Shown here piece by piece: positions 18,844-27,697 of a DNA stretch of 35,268 bases. This DNA comes from Acidimicrobiia bacterium. Its GTDB lineage: Bacteria; Actinomycetota; Acidimicrobiia; Spongiisociales; UBA5794. The position numbers and the translations under genes were made by a program. The stretch spans positions 1-35,268 of the forward strand of contig JALVQZ010000155.1 in the NCBI GenBank assembly GCA_027036355.1. Direction: 5' to 3'. Position 1 is the first letter of the stretch. Every line of letters starts with the position of its first letter. The notes beneath the pieces were generated by a model. That model searched no databases, was not told the DNA's origin, and saw only the letters and a list, made by a program, of their open reading frames with translations.

Positions 18844-19245
18844 TCAGACGACCAGGGGATCGATCTCCTTGGCCGCCGACACCCACTTGGACACCATGCC
18901 GATCGTGGGCAAACGCCGGACGTGCCGGTTGAGCACGTTGGCATCGGCCATGGCGTCGAGAAGGCGTTGCGGGTTCCGCCGCCGAAGGTCCTTGATGGTC
19001 TCCACGCCGGCGACCTCGAGCAAGGTCACGTACTCGGTCCCGATGCCCTTGATCCGCATGAGGTCGGCCCGGTGGACCCACCGAAGGAGGTCCTTCTCTC
19101 CCAGACCGGTGGCCTTGGCGAGGCGTCTGCGACCCTTCTGGTCGGCGCCGGCACGGAGTAACGCCTGGGTCGTTCGGATCCGGGCCTTCCGGAGCTTCGT
19201 GGCGCTCTTGTGATCCAAGCCGCCGATCGCGTCGATCGATGCCAT
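18844..19245 (-). CDS. DUF4332-like helix-hairpin-helix protein
   Basis: MASIDAIGGLDHKSATKLRKARIRTTQALLRAGADQKGRRRLAKATGLGEKDLLRWVHRADLMRIKGIGTEYVTLLEVAGVETIKDLRRRNP. Confidence 0.82.
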   Translation of the reverse strand: MASIDAIGGLDHKSATKLRKARIRTTQALLRAGADQKGRRRLAKATGLGEKDLLRWVHRADLMRIKGIGTEYVTLLEVAGVETIKDLRRRNPQRLLDAMADANVLNRHVRRLPTIGMVSKWVSAAKEIDPLVV

Positions 19246-19322
19246 CTCCGTCCCTTCCGATCGCTGCACTGGCCGGGATCGGCCCCCTCCGACAGGCGGC
19301 AAGCCTACCGAATGCCGCCCGA

Positions 19323-19340
19323 CCCCGCCATGTGGCGGGG
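19323..19340. terminator. small GC-rich hairpin downstream of the MobA-like gene
   Basis: CCCCGCCA-TG-TGGCGGGG perfect inverted repeat. Confidence 0.4.
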
Positions 19341-19346
19341 CGAGCC

Positions 19347-19967
19347 CTACCGTCGCCGGAGCGGCAGATCGTCGACCGTCCGAACCCGTCGCGGAGCCGC
19401 CCGATCGACATGCACCAGTTCGAGTCCCTCGTGGCTGGCCAACCACGACGGGAGATCCACCTCCCCCTCCACGCCGAGGAGATCCGGGATGAGCTCCCTG
19501 CCGACGACCACGGGCCAGCCGGTGGCGTAGCGGTAGCGAGGGGCGACCCCGGAGCGCGGAACCGACCGCCACCGATCGACGAGCGCGGCGACGACCGACG
19601 CCGGGACGTCGAGGACGTCACCGGGCAGGACCACCACCGCCGGGGCGGTGGACTCCCGCCACACCGTGTCCATCCCGGCCCGCAGCGGAGACGCCGATCC
19701 CTCCTCCCATCCCTCGTCCAGCACGACGGTCACACCGGTCAGGTCCACCCGTTCGAGGATCTCCTCGGCGTCGGGGCCGACCACGACGACGATCCCTTCC
19801 ACCGGCCACGACCGGACCGACTCGAGGACCCGTCCCAGCAGCGGCGAACCGCCGACGTCGGCCACGTATCGGGAGCCGGGGAACCCCGAGTCCTCGGCGG
19901 ACCCGTCGGCGGCCAGCACGAGCGCGACGGCGGCCGGGAGATCTTCCGGGGTCGCCTCGTCGGTCAC
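19347..19967 (-). CDS. MobA-like nucleotidyltransferase
   Basis: AAVALVLAADGSAEDSGFPGSRYVADVGGSPLLGRVLESVRSWPVEGIVVVVGPDAEE...VVVLPGDVLDVPASVVAALVDRW. Confidence 0.8.
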   Translation of the reverse strand: MTDEATPEDLPAAVALVLAADGSAEDSGFPGSRYVADVGGSPLLGRVLESVRSWPVEGIVVVVGPDAEEILERVDLTGVTVVLDEGWEEGSASPLRAGMDTVWRESTAPAVVVLPGDVLDVPASVVAALVDRWRSVPRSGVAPRYRYATGWPVVVGRELIPDLLGVEGEVDLPSWLASHEGLELVHVDRAAPRRVRTVDDLPLRRR

Positions 19968-21118
19968 TGGGCCAGCTCGGCGGGGATCTTGAAACGCAGG
20001 AACGCCCCGACCTCGTAGGGAGCCAGTTCGGTCTCGGTCGTCACGTAGTGCACCTCGCCACCGCCTTCGCGGACCGCTTCGGCGACGGCATCGAGGATGT
20101 CGGGCACGTCCTCCATCGAGGCTCCGCACACCGGGCACGTCGCTTCGCCGTTGATGGACAGGAACCCGCACGCCGGGCATCGGGAACCCGGCCGCGTCGT
20201 CTGACCCTGCACGAGCAGCACGTCGACCGCCCGCTCGTTGACCCGCGGCACCACCTCGGTGAGACCCAGGACCGCGTCGCCGCCGGAGCGGGCCACATCG
20301 AGGAGCTTGGCCACCTCCTCGCTCTGGGTCCGGCGCTCCCACCCGTCGACGACCTCTGCGGCCGCCGCCAGGACCTTGGCCGGCGTCATCGTTCCCGGAT
20401 CGATCGTGAACGTTCCCGCCACCAACGGTGCGAGATCGGGATGCAGGCTCTCGACGAGCCCCTCGGTGTGCTCCCGATGGCCCCCCACGATGAGGAGATC
20501 GAACCCGTGCTCGTCACGCCACAGCTGGTAGAGACGGGCGCCGATCCCGCGATAGTGCCGCTGCAGCACCTCGTCGGCGCGGTTCCTGACCCGATGCTCC
20601 TCGAGGCCGTACCAGCCCCCGAAGTTGTCCTTGCGGATCTCCTCCTCGGCCATCTCCTCCCACGTCTGCAGCTCGCCTTGGTAGAACCGGAAGATGTGGG
20701 CGTAGCGGCGGTCAACGACGACCACGGCGAACCGCTTGAAGTAGTCGAGCATCGCGTCCAGGGGTCCCATGTACGGCGTCGTGTCGACCACGGCCCGGTC
20801 ACGGACCGGCGCCGGCAGGCTGAGGTACTCCTCGATCCCGGCAGCCTCCGACCGGATGATGCCGACACCCCGACCGAGGTCCTCGGCGATCCTTCCCGTC
20901 ATCGACAAGATCGCCTCGATGTCGGCTTTCACCGACATCTTGTCCTCGCGGTCCATGGCGTCGGCACGGTCGGCGATCGGATCGAGCAGGTCCTTGAGAC
21001 GAGGAGAGATCGCCCGCAGCGTCCCCACGCCGGGGCGTAGCCCGATGTACACCGACACGATGGGCTTGCCGCCGGCGTCCAGTCCACGAAGCCGTTCGAT
21101 CGTCTCGGGGTCGAGCAC
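19964..21118 (-). CDS. bacterial eRF1-like protein (baeRF/Vms1-type) with C-terminal zinc ribbon
   Basis: GTG start; PIVSVYIGLRPGVG...FAVVVVDRRYAHIFRFYQGELQTWEE...LLIVGGHREHTEGLVESLHPDLAPLVAGTFTIDP...CPACGFLSINGEATCPVCG. Confidence 0.78.
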   Translation of the reverse strand: MLDPETIERLRGLDAGGKPIVSVYIGLRPGVGTLRAISPRLKDLLDPIADRADAMDREDKMSVKADIEAILSMTGRIAEDLGRGVGIIRSEAAGIEEYLSLPAPVRDRAVVDTTPYMGPLDAMLDYFKRFAVVVVDRRYAHIFRFYQGELQTWEEMAEEEIRKDNFGGWYGLEEHRVRNRADEVLQRHYRGIGARLYQLWRDEHGFDLLIVGGHREHTEGLVESLHPDLAPLVAGTFTIDPGTMTPAKVLAAAAEVVDGWERRTQSEEVAKLLDVARSGGDAVLGLTEVVPRVNERAVDVLLVQGQTTRPGSRCPACGFLSINGEATCPVCGASMEDVPDILDAVAEAVREGGGEVHYVTTETELAPYEVGAFLRFKIPAELAQ

Positions 21119-21267
21119 CCGTCACCTCCAGTCGAGCGGGCAGTACATCCATGAGGCTACCGGCAGCCGCGTCGCACTGGGAGAGGCCAACGTCCCTCCT
21201 CGGCGGGACCCGAGGCCCGCGACTCTCTAGGCTGGCCGGGACCTCGAGCGACGATGGAGGTGACGAG

Positions 21268-22380
21268 GTGATCGTCGGCGTACCGACCGAGATCAAGACG
21301 GAGGAGTACCGGGTGGCGATCACCCCCGTCGGCGTCCGGGAGCTGACCGGCCACGGCCACGAGGTCCTCGTGCAGGCCGGAGCCGGCGAAGGTTCCTCCA
21401 TCGGAGACGACGACTACCGGGCCGTCGGCGCCCAGATCGTCCCCACCGCCGCCGAGGTCTTCGACCGTGCCGACATGATCATGAAGGTCAAGGAGCCCCA
21501 GCCGTCGGAGATCGGCATGCTCCGACCCGGCCAGATCCTGTTCACCTACCTCCATCTCGCCGCGTACCCCGCCGAAGCGAAAGGGCTCGTCGACTCGGGT
21601 GCCATCGCCATCGCCTACGAGACGGTCCAGCTGCCCTCCGGCGAGCTGCCGCTGCTGGCGCCCATGAGCGAGATCGCCGGACGCATGGCCGCCCAGGCCG
21701 GCGCCCACCAGCTCGAGAAACCCGCCGGCGGACGGGGTCTGCTCATCGGCGGCGTCGCCGGAGTCCCTCCCGCCCGGGTGCTCGTCCTCGGTGCCGGCAA
21801 CGCCGGACGCAACGCCGCCGCCATCGCCTCGGGCATGGGCGCCGAGGTCCTCGTCCTCGACCTCAACGTGGACCGTCTCCGCCACATCGACGAGGTCTTC
21901 CACGGCCGCATCATCACCGTCAAGTCGTCCATGCACGCCATCGACGAACTCGTCCCGACCGCCGACCTCGTCGTCGGGGCGGTGCTCGTCGCCGGAGCCA
22001 GGGCGCCGGTGATCGTGTCCGAGGATCACGTGGCGTCGATGCGGCCCGGCAGCGTCATCGTCGACATCTCGATCGATCAGGGAGGATGCATCGCCACGTC
22101 CCGGGAGACGTCCCACCAGGAACCCACCTACGTCGACCACGGGGTCGTGCACTACGCGGTCGGCAACATCCCCGGAGCCGTTCCGAACACCTCCACCTAC
22201 GCCTTGACCAACGCCACGATGCCGTACGCGGTCGCCATCGCCGACGGGCTCGGTAAGGCCCTCGAGCGGTACCCCGAGCTGGTCCCGGGCGTCAACGTCG
22301 CCCACGGGGCGGTCACCCACCCGGCGGTCGCCGAGTTCCTCGGGACCGACTACGTGCCACCGGCCGAAGCGCTCAGCTGA
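21268..22380 (+). CDS. ald: alanine dehydrogenase
   Basis: VIVGVPTEIKTEEYRVAITPVGVRELTGHGHEVLVQAGAGEGSSI...MKVKEPQPSE...YLHLAAYP...HYAVGNIPGAVPNTSTYALTNATMPY. Confidence 0.97.
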   Translation: MIVGVPTEIKTEEYRVAITPVGVRELTGHGHEVLVQAGAGEGSSIGDDDYRAVGAQIVPTAAEVFDRADMIMKVKEPQPSEIGMLRPGQILFTYLHLAAYPAEAKGLVDSGAIAIAYETVQLPSGELPLLAPMSEIAGRMAAQAGAHQLEKPAGGRGLLIGGVAGVPPARVLVLGAGNAGRNAAAIASGMGAEVLVLDLNVDRLRHIDEVFHGRIITVKSSMHAIDELVPTADLVVGAVLVAGARAPVIVSEDHVASMRPGSVIVDISIDQGGCIATSRETSHQEPTYVDHGVVHYAVGNIPGAVPNTSTYALTNATMPYAVAIADGLGKALERYPELVPGVNVAHGAVTHPAVAEFLGTDYVPPAEALS

Positions 22381-22395
22381 GCCTCGAACGGTCGC

Positions 22396-22878
22396 TCACC
22401 CCGCCGGTTCGACGACGTCGCCGGCCAGGACCGACCGGGCCCGCAGCCTCGCCCACCACAGGTACAGCGCCGTCGCCGCGTACACGATCGAGGCGGTGGC
22501 CTGGAACCACAGGTCGCCGATCCCCTCCCCGGCCTGCCACGAGAACACCAGCGCAGCGGCGGCGAAGGTCATCTGCAGCGAACCGACCGTCACGAAGTAG
22601 GCCCGCCCATACGGCCGGGCCATGACCAGCAGGCCCGACACGGCCCAGGCCACGAGCACCGCACCGACCCAGCGCAACCCCGCGTAGTCCCGGGCGACGA
22701 TCGTCGGCACTCCGACGGCCTCGAAGAACCCGACCGGCACGAGCAGGATCGGAACGCCCACGAGCAGGTTCACGAACACGTACGTGACGAGCGCCATGCG
22801 CAGGGTGTCCGCCGGATCCCTCCGTCGAACGGGTGGCTCCGGTTGCGGCGCTTCGGCGTGCCCGTCGTCGTGTTCCAC
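22396..22878 (-). CDS. small multi-pass membrane protein, unknown function
   Basis: Four predicted hydrophobic segments (TYVFVNLLVGVPILLVPVGFF, LRWVGAVLVAWAVSGLLVMA, VGSLQMTFAAAALVFSW, ASIVYAATALYLWWA). Confidence 0.7.
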   Translation of the reverse strand: MEHDDGHAEAPQPEPPVRRRDPADTLRMALVTYVFVNLLVGVPILLVPVGFFEAVGVPTIVARDYAGLRWVGAVLVAWAVSGLLVMARPYGRAYFVTVGSLQMTFAAAALVFSWQAGEGIGDLWFQATASIVYAATALYLWWARLRARSVLAGDVVEPAG

Positions 22879-22879
22879 G

Positions 22880-23344
22880 CTATGGCTCCTCCATCATCGC
22901 CTCGACCAGCAGCTCCTGGACCGCTCCCAGCCAGGCGACCATACCCAACTCGGGCCGCTCGTCGACGGAACGTTCCCAACCCTCGTCGTCGCCGACGGTC
23001 ACCCCGGCGCGTGCGGCCAACGCCAGCCTGGCATCCCCGATCACCCGCAACCACGCCTCCGCGTCGGCCTCCGACAGGACGTCGGCGGTGCGCACCGTCG
23101 CCTCGAAGGTCTCCCGGTCGGCGGCCCGGGCCGCGTCGAGATCCGAGCCGGTGAGACGTCGGAACTCGAGGTCGGCGGCAGGATCGTCGAGGACCCCGGG
23201 GGGTGACAGCCGCCTGACGGCGGGGTCGTCCACGTCCCGTCCCACGGTCGACAACCAGCCGGGGAGGGTCGCCAGCAACATCCGGGCGGCCGGATCGAGC
23301 CCCACCTCGATGGCCCCTGCCCGCCGGCGGAACGCGACGGTCAT
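22880..23344 (-). CDS. DUF2017-like protein (ClpS-linked)
   Basis: Overlaps ClpS gene start by 4 nt; VGLDPAARMLLATLPGWLS...MVAWLGAVQELLVEAM resembles the DUF2017 family usually found next to clpS in actinobacteria. Confidence 0.75.
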   Translation of the reverse strand: MTVAFRRRAGAIEVGLDPAARMLLATLPGWLSTVGRDVDDPAVRRLSPPGVLDDPAADLEFRRLTGSDLDAARAADRETFEATVRTADVLSEADAEAWLRVIGDARLALAARAGVTVGDDEGWERSVDERPELGMVAWLGAVQELLVEAMMEEP

Positions 23345-23631
23345 GCCCGTTCCATCGTCGCCCACAGACCGTGGTGGTGGAGCCGGTGCACGTGGATCTC
23401 GGCCTGCTCTCGAGGAGCGGTGGCCACGATGGCGCGGCCGGAGCGATGCACGGTCAGCATCAGCTCGGTCGCCCGCTCCTTCGGGTAGCCGAACACCTTC
23501 CGGAAGACCCACACGACGTACGACATGAGGTTCACCGGATCGTTCCACACGACCACGTTCCATCCCCGATCGTGGACCCGCCGGTCCGACGGCACGGCCT
23601 GCCGGGCGGGCGCCTCCGGCGCCGCGGTCAC
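23341..23631 (-). CDS. clpS: ATP-dependent Clp protease adaptor ClpS
   Basis: GWNVVVWNDPVNLMSYVVWVFRKVFGYPKERATELMLTVHRSGRAIVATAPREQAEIHVHRLHHHGLWATME. Confidence 0.95.
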   Translation of the reverse strand: MTAAPEAPARQAVPSDRRVHDRGWNVVVWNDPVNLMSYVVWVFRKVFGYPKERATELMLTVHRSGRAIVATAPREQAEIHVHRLHHHGLWATMERA

Positions 23632-23852
23632 CCTGACCCCTCGACCTGCCTGGCCCGCGCCTGGGCCCGCTGCTCGTTGATCCAGTCCTCGAAGTCCCGC
23701 CGGGCGACCCGCCACTCACGACCGAACTTGACCGCCGGGAGCGTCCCGGATCGGAGCTGGCTGGTCACGACGAAGGTCGACACGCCCATGTACTCACAGA
23801 TGTCCGCGACCGTCAGCCACTCCTTCGGCAGGTCCACCGTGATCCGCTCCAT
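23628..23852 (-). CDS. excisionase/MerR-like HTH DNA-binding protein
   Basis: MERITVDLPKEWLTVADICEYMGVSTFVVTSQLRSGTLPAVKFGREWRVARRDFEDWINEQRA. Confidence 0.88.
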   Translation of the reverse strand: MERITVDLPKEWLTVADICEYMGVSTFVVTSQLRSGTLPAVKFGREWRVARRDFEDWINEQRAQARARQVEGSG

Positions 23853-24035
23853 GGGGACAGTTCTACCCGGTCCCGACCGCCCAGTCCAGATGGCCGGGTT
23901 CCGGCACGACGCTTGCGTTCGCCCCCGGTGGCCACCTATCGTGGTGCTTCGCAGTCTCTCTGTGACCAGCCCGGTCGCGCTGTTTGGGTCGTAGGGGCCA
24001 ATGACGGAGCGGAGCGTCCCGGGAAGGTTGAAGCG

Positions 24036-25181
24036 ATGAGGATCAAGGCGACGACGCTCGAAGCGCACCGCTTCGGCGTCACCCGACGCGGCTACGACCC
24101 CGCCGAGGTCGATGCCGTCATCGAACGACTCGTCGACACGCTGCGCGGCTACGAGGAGCGCACCGCCCGCCTCGAAGCGCGCATCGCCGAAGCCGACGAA
24201 TCCGCCCTGGCGATGCGACGGATGCTCGTCGCCGCCCAGCACACCCACGACGAGCTCCTCGCCGAAGGACGCGAGGAGGCCGACCGGTTGGTCGCCGCGG
24301 CCACCGCGACCGCCGAGGAGCGGCTCATGGCGGCGACGGCCCGCGCCGAGGAGCTGGTCGCCGACGCCGAGGAGGAGACCGCCCGCGTCCTGGCCAGGAC
24401 CCAGGCGGAAGCCGCCGAACGCCTCCTCGAAGCTCACCGGAAGGCCGACGAGATCGAACGCGAGGCCGTGTCGCTACTCACCGACGCCCATCGGACCATC
24501 GAGGGTCGCCTCACCGAGGTCGACCGGAAGGCGCTCGACGACCTCCAGGTGGCCGAGGAGACGAGAGCCGACGCCGAGGTGTGGGCGCTGGCCCACCGTG
24601 AGCGTGCCGAGATCGAGGCCACGGCGATCCTCGAGGGAGCTCGCGCCGAAGCCGAGGGCATCGTGGAAGGCGCCTCGCGAGAGGCTGCCGCGATCCTCGA
24701 CGAAGCCCGGGCCGCCGCCGCTGCGCTGCTCGCCGCCGCCAAGGAGGAGAAGGCGCTCCTCGAGAACCGCCTGGCCCAGCTCCGCACGGCGGTGACGACG
24801 GCCGAACGGGAGCTGGAGGCGCTCGCCGCCGTGGCTCTCGAACGCGCCAGGACGGTCGGCGAGCTCATCGACCTGGAGGTCGACGGTCTGGCCGCGATCG
24901 ATGCCCCGTCGAGCCGCAGGGTGAGCACGACGGCCAGCTCTGGGACCGAGGCGTCCGCGCGGATCGTCTCGACGTCGGTGCCCGACGAGGACGGCACCCG
25001 CCCGGGGCTCCGCCTGGCGGTCGCCCGCGACGCGGTCATCGCCGATCCGGACGGCTCGGGCCTCCCTCCGAGCGATCGGAAGGTGGTCGGACCCGAAGAT
25101 GCCGAGCCCGAACGCGGCAAGACGATCTACCAGCGTCGCGCCGCCGGGCTCAAGCGACGGCTCGCCGCCGCCGAGGACTGA
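24036..25181 (+). CDS. DivIVA-domain coiled-coil protein
   Basis: MRIKATTLEAHRFGVTRRGYDPAEVDAVIERLVDTLRGYEERTARLEARI... then a long Ala/Glu/Arg-rich coiled coil. Confidence 0.85.
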   Translation: MRIKATTLEAHRFGVTRRGYDPAEVDAVIERLVDTLRGYEERTARLEARIAEADESALAMRRMLVAAQHTHDELLAEGREEADRLVAAATATAEERLMAATARAEELVADAEEETARVLARTQAEAAERLLEAHRKADEIEREAVSLLTDAHRTIEGRLTEVDRKALDDLQVAEETRADAEVWALAHRERAEIEATAILEGARAEAEGIVEGASREAAAILDEARAAAAALLAAAKEEKALLENRLAQLRTAVTTAERELEALAAVALERARTVGELIDLEVDGLAAIDAPSSRRVSTTASSGTEASARIVSTSVPDEDGTRPGLRLAVARDAVIADPDGSGLPPSDRKVVGPEDAEPERGKTIYQRRAAGLKRRLAAAED

Positions 25182-25220
25182 TCCCACAGGTCGGAAGGGG
25201 CGGAGTTCGGGGCCCCTCGA

Positions 25221-25254
25221 CGTCGACGGGTCACCTCCGGGTGACCCGTCGACG
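25221..25254. terminator. perfect 15-bp hairpin downstream of the DivIVA-like gene
   Basis: CGTCGACGGGTCACC-TCCG-GGTGACCCGTCGACG. Confidence 0.7.
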
Positions 25255-25264
25255 CGTCCACACC

Positions 25265-25450
25265 CCGAACCCAGGGTTCGCCAAGCCCTCACAGGGCTCC
25301 CACAACCCAGGGTTCGCCACGCCCTTCGAACTCTGGGCTGGCGAAGCCCTCAGAGGGCCTCCACAACCCTGGGTTCGCAGCGCCCTCAGAGGACCTCCCG
25401 AACCCAGGGTTCGCCAAGCCCTCACGGGGCTCCCACAACCCTGGGTTGGC
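25265..25450. repeat. tandem palindromic repeat array, about 36-bp period, six AACCC(A/T)GGGTT-type cores
   Basis: Cores at 25268, 25304, 25329 (degenerate AACTCTGGGCT), 25365, 25401 and 25437: spacing 36, 25, 36, 36, 36. Most core intervals also carry an AGCCCTCACAGGGCT-like dyad. Confidence 0.9.
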
Positions 25451-25471
25451 CGAGTCCTCTACGCTGCGGGC

Positions 25472-26272
25472 ATGGACGATCTCACCTGCCTGCGTGTCTC
25501 GGTCGACGGGGCGGTCGCGCTGATCGAGCTGGACCGGCCCGAACGGCTCAACGCCTTGAACCCGACGCTGATGAACGAGCTCATCACCGTCGCTGAACGC
25601 CTCGACGACGATCCCACCATCCGCGCCGCGGTCGTGACCGGCCGAGGGCGCGCCTTCTGCGCCGGATTCGACCTCGACGTCTTCGCCGGATCCGGCCTCC
25701 TCGACGGATCGTGGGCCGACCGCTACGACGCCGTCCAGCTCGGCGCGTCGATGGCCGACACCCTCGAACAGATCCGGCCGATCACCGTCGCCGCGCTCCA
25801 TGGCCACGTCGTCGGCGGCGGTGTGGTGCTCGCCGCCGCATGCGACCTGCGGGTCGCAACCGACGACACCGTCTTCTCGATCCCCGAGGTCGACATCGGC
25901 ATCCCCCTCGCCTGGGGCGGCATCCCTCGCCTCGTCCGCGAGCTGGGCCCGGCGCTCACCAAGGAACTGGTGATGACGTGCCGGCCCTTTTCGGCGGCGG
26001 AGGCCGCCGCCGCAGGGTTCCTCAACCGGGTCGTCGAAGCGGGCGGTCATCTCGCGGCAGCCGACGAACTCGCCGCCGCGGTCGCCGCCCGGCCGGCCGT
26101 CCCGGTGACCATCACCAAGCGCCATGTGAACGCCATCGTCCGACAGGCGTCGATGGCGGACTTCGCGTTCACCGACGGTGCGGCTCTGATGGCTGCCCTG
26201 GCCGATCCCGAAGCGGCCGAATGGCGACGCTCCTACCTCACGGGCCACCGCTCCGAAGACCCAGAGAGCTGA
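25472..26272 (+). CDS. enoyl-CoA hydratase/isomerase family protein
   Basis: MDDLTCLRVSVDGAVALIELDRPERLNALNPTLMNELI...GRGRAFCAGFDLDVF...GHVVGGGVVLAAACDLRVA. Track start at 25241 would translate the repeat array and is rejected. Confidence 0.92.
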   Translation: MDDLTCLRVSVDGAVALIELDRPERLNALNPTLMNELITVAERLDDDPTIRAAVVTGRGRAFCAGFDLDVFAGSGLLDGSWADRYDAVQLGASMADTLEQIRPITVAALHGHVVGGGVVLAAACDLRVATDDTVFSIPEVDIGIPLAWGGIPRLVRELGPALTKELVMTCRPFSAAEAAAAGFLNRVVEAGGHLAAADELAAAVAARPAVPVTITKRHVNAIVRQASMADFAFTDGAALMAALADPEAAEWRRSYLTGHRSEDPES

Positions 26273-26303
26273 CCCGCTGCCGCCCCGCCGGTACGATGCC
26301 GCC

Positions 26304-27650
26304 ATGGAACGTCGACCCCCCGGGGGCGGCCCGCGCCGGCGGCCCTCCCGACTCAAGCGACTCGTCGACCTGATCGTCCCGCTGCTGTATCGCTCCGTCG
26401 ACGTGCACGTCTCGCCCCGCGCATCCACCGACGGTCCCACCATCGTGATCGCCAACCACTTCGGCGGTTTCGCCGACGCCCTCCTCCTCATCCACGCCTT
26501 GGACGACGTCCCCCGGATCCTGGCCAGGGACAAGATCTGGAAGATCCCGCTCGTGCGGGGCGTCATGCGGGCGATCCGGGCGATCCCGGTCCACAAACCC
26601 GAAGACCGCACCGGACCCACCTCCAACCGTGACATGTTCGGGGCCGCGTACGAGGCGCTCGCCGACGGCGACACGATCCTCATCTTCCCCGAAGGCATCA
26701 CCGTCGACGACCCTTCGATGGCGCGCCTGAGAACCGGCGCGGCCCGGATCGCGCTCGGAGCCCGGGCCGGCGGCGTCTCGGGGATCGAGGTCGTCCCCAT
26801 CGGGATCCACTACGAGGACAAGGCTGCACTGCGCAGTCGCGTGTCGGTCATCGTCGGCGACGCCATGGACCTCGACGACACCCTGACCCGGATCGCGCCG
26901 CCCGGGACGGACGCGACCCCGGAGAACCACGAGCTCGTGCGGGACCTGACGACCCGGATGGAGGAACGCCTCCGCGACGTCGCCCCGAACTTCGCCAACT
27001 GGCAGGAGGCCAACGACCTGACCTTCGCCGCGGAGGTCGCCGTCCGCGCCGGCCAGGACGATCCCCACGCACCGGTGTCCACGGCCGAGCGCGATCGACT
27101 CGCCGGCAAGCTCGCCGTCGCCGAGGCCGGCGCCCGCCGACGGGTCATCGAGGCGGTGGAACGCTACCGGCGCGACCTGGAGGCGGTCGGCCTGACCGAC
27201 CGACAGGCATACCACCGCACGGGCACCCTCGAGTTCGCCTGGCACGTCGCCAAGACCGTGCTCCTCGGCGCCGTCCTCGTCCCGTTCGCCCTCATCGGGA
27301 TCGCCACGAGTCTCGTCCCCTTGCTGGTCATCTTCGGGATCGGGATGCTTCCGGTGTCGCCGGCGGTCAAGGCCACGCTCAAGCCGGCAGCCGCCATCGT
27401 CCTGTTCCCCCTCGCCTGGGGCGTCGCCGCGTGGCGCATCGTCTTCGACAACCTGGGTCCGGTATGGACGATCGTCGCCGTCGCGTTGATCCCCCTCTAC
27501 CTCGTCGCCGGGATCGTGATCAGCGAGCGGGTCGTGCTGCTGTGGCGCGCCTTCGAGGCGTGGCACGGCCGCAAGGGCCTGTCCACCGCGACGGCCCGGA
27601 TCTCGTACGAGCGGGCCCGCGTCGTCGAGGCGGTGGGCGCCGCCACCTGA
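26304..27650 (+). CDS. 1-acyl-sn-glycerol-3-phosphate acyltransferase-like membrane protein
   Basis: TIVIANHFGGFADALLLIHAL...ILIFPEGITVDDPSMARLRTGAARIALGAR; C-terminal TM helices. Confidence 0.9.
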   Translation: MERRPPGGGPRRRPSRLKRLVDLIVPLLYRSVDVHVSPRASTDGPTIVIANHFGGFADALLLIHALDDVPRILARDKIWKIPLVRGVMRAIRAIPVHKPEDRTGPTSNRDMFGAAYEALADGDTILIFPEGITVDDPSMARLRTGAARIALGARAGGVSGIEVVPIGIHYEDKAALRSRVSVIVGDAMDLDDTLTRIAPPGTDATPENHELVRDLTTRMEERLRDVAPNFANWQEANDLTFAAEVAVRAGQDDPHAPVSTAERDRLAGKLAVAEAGARRRVIEAVERYRRDLEAVGLTDRQAYHRTGTLEFAWHVAKTVLLGAVLVPFALIGIATSLVPLLVIFGIGMLPVSPAVKATLKPAAAIVLFPLAWGVAAWRIVFDNLGPVWTIVAVALIPLYLVAGIVISERVVLLWRAFEAWHGRKGLSTATARISYERARVVEAVGAAT

Positions 27651-27697
27651 CCCCGACAAGGGTCAAGCATGCCTCGGACCGTACCGATGTAGAGCTC

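Noticed and set aside
25265-25450. CRISPR-like array (about 36-bp period)
   Set aside because: Units are contiguous and similar along their full length with no unique spacers; no cas genes nearby.
25241-25471. Translated repeat as N-terminal extension of the enoyl-CoA hydratase, or C-terminal extension of the minus-strand ORF 25289..26800
   Set aside because: The 36-bp period is a multiple of 3, so frames stay open by chance; the crotonase domain starts at 25472 directly after a TACGCT box, and the minus-strand ORF is a shadow of a real gene.
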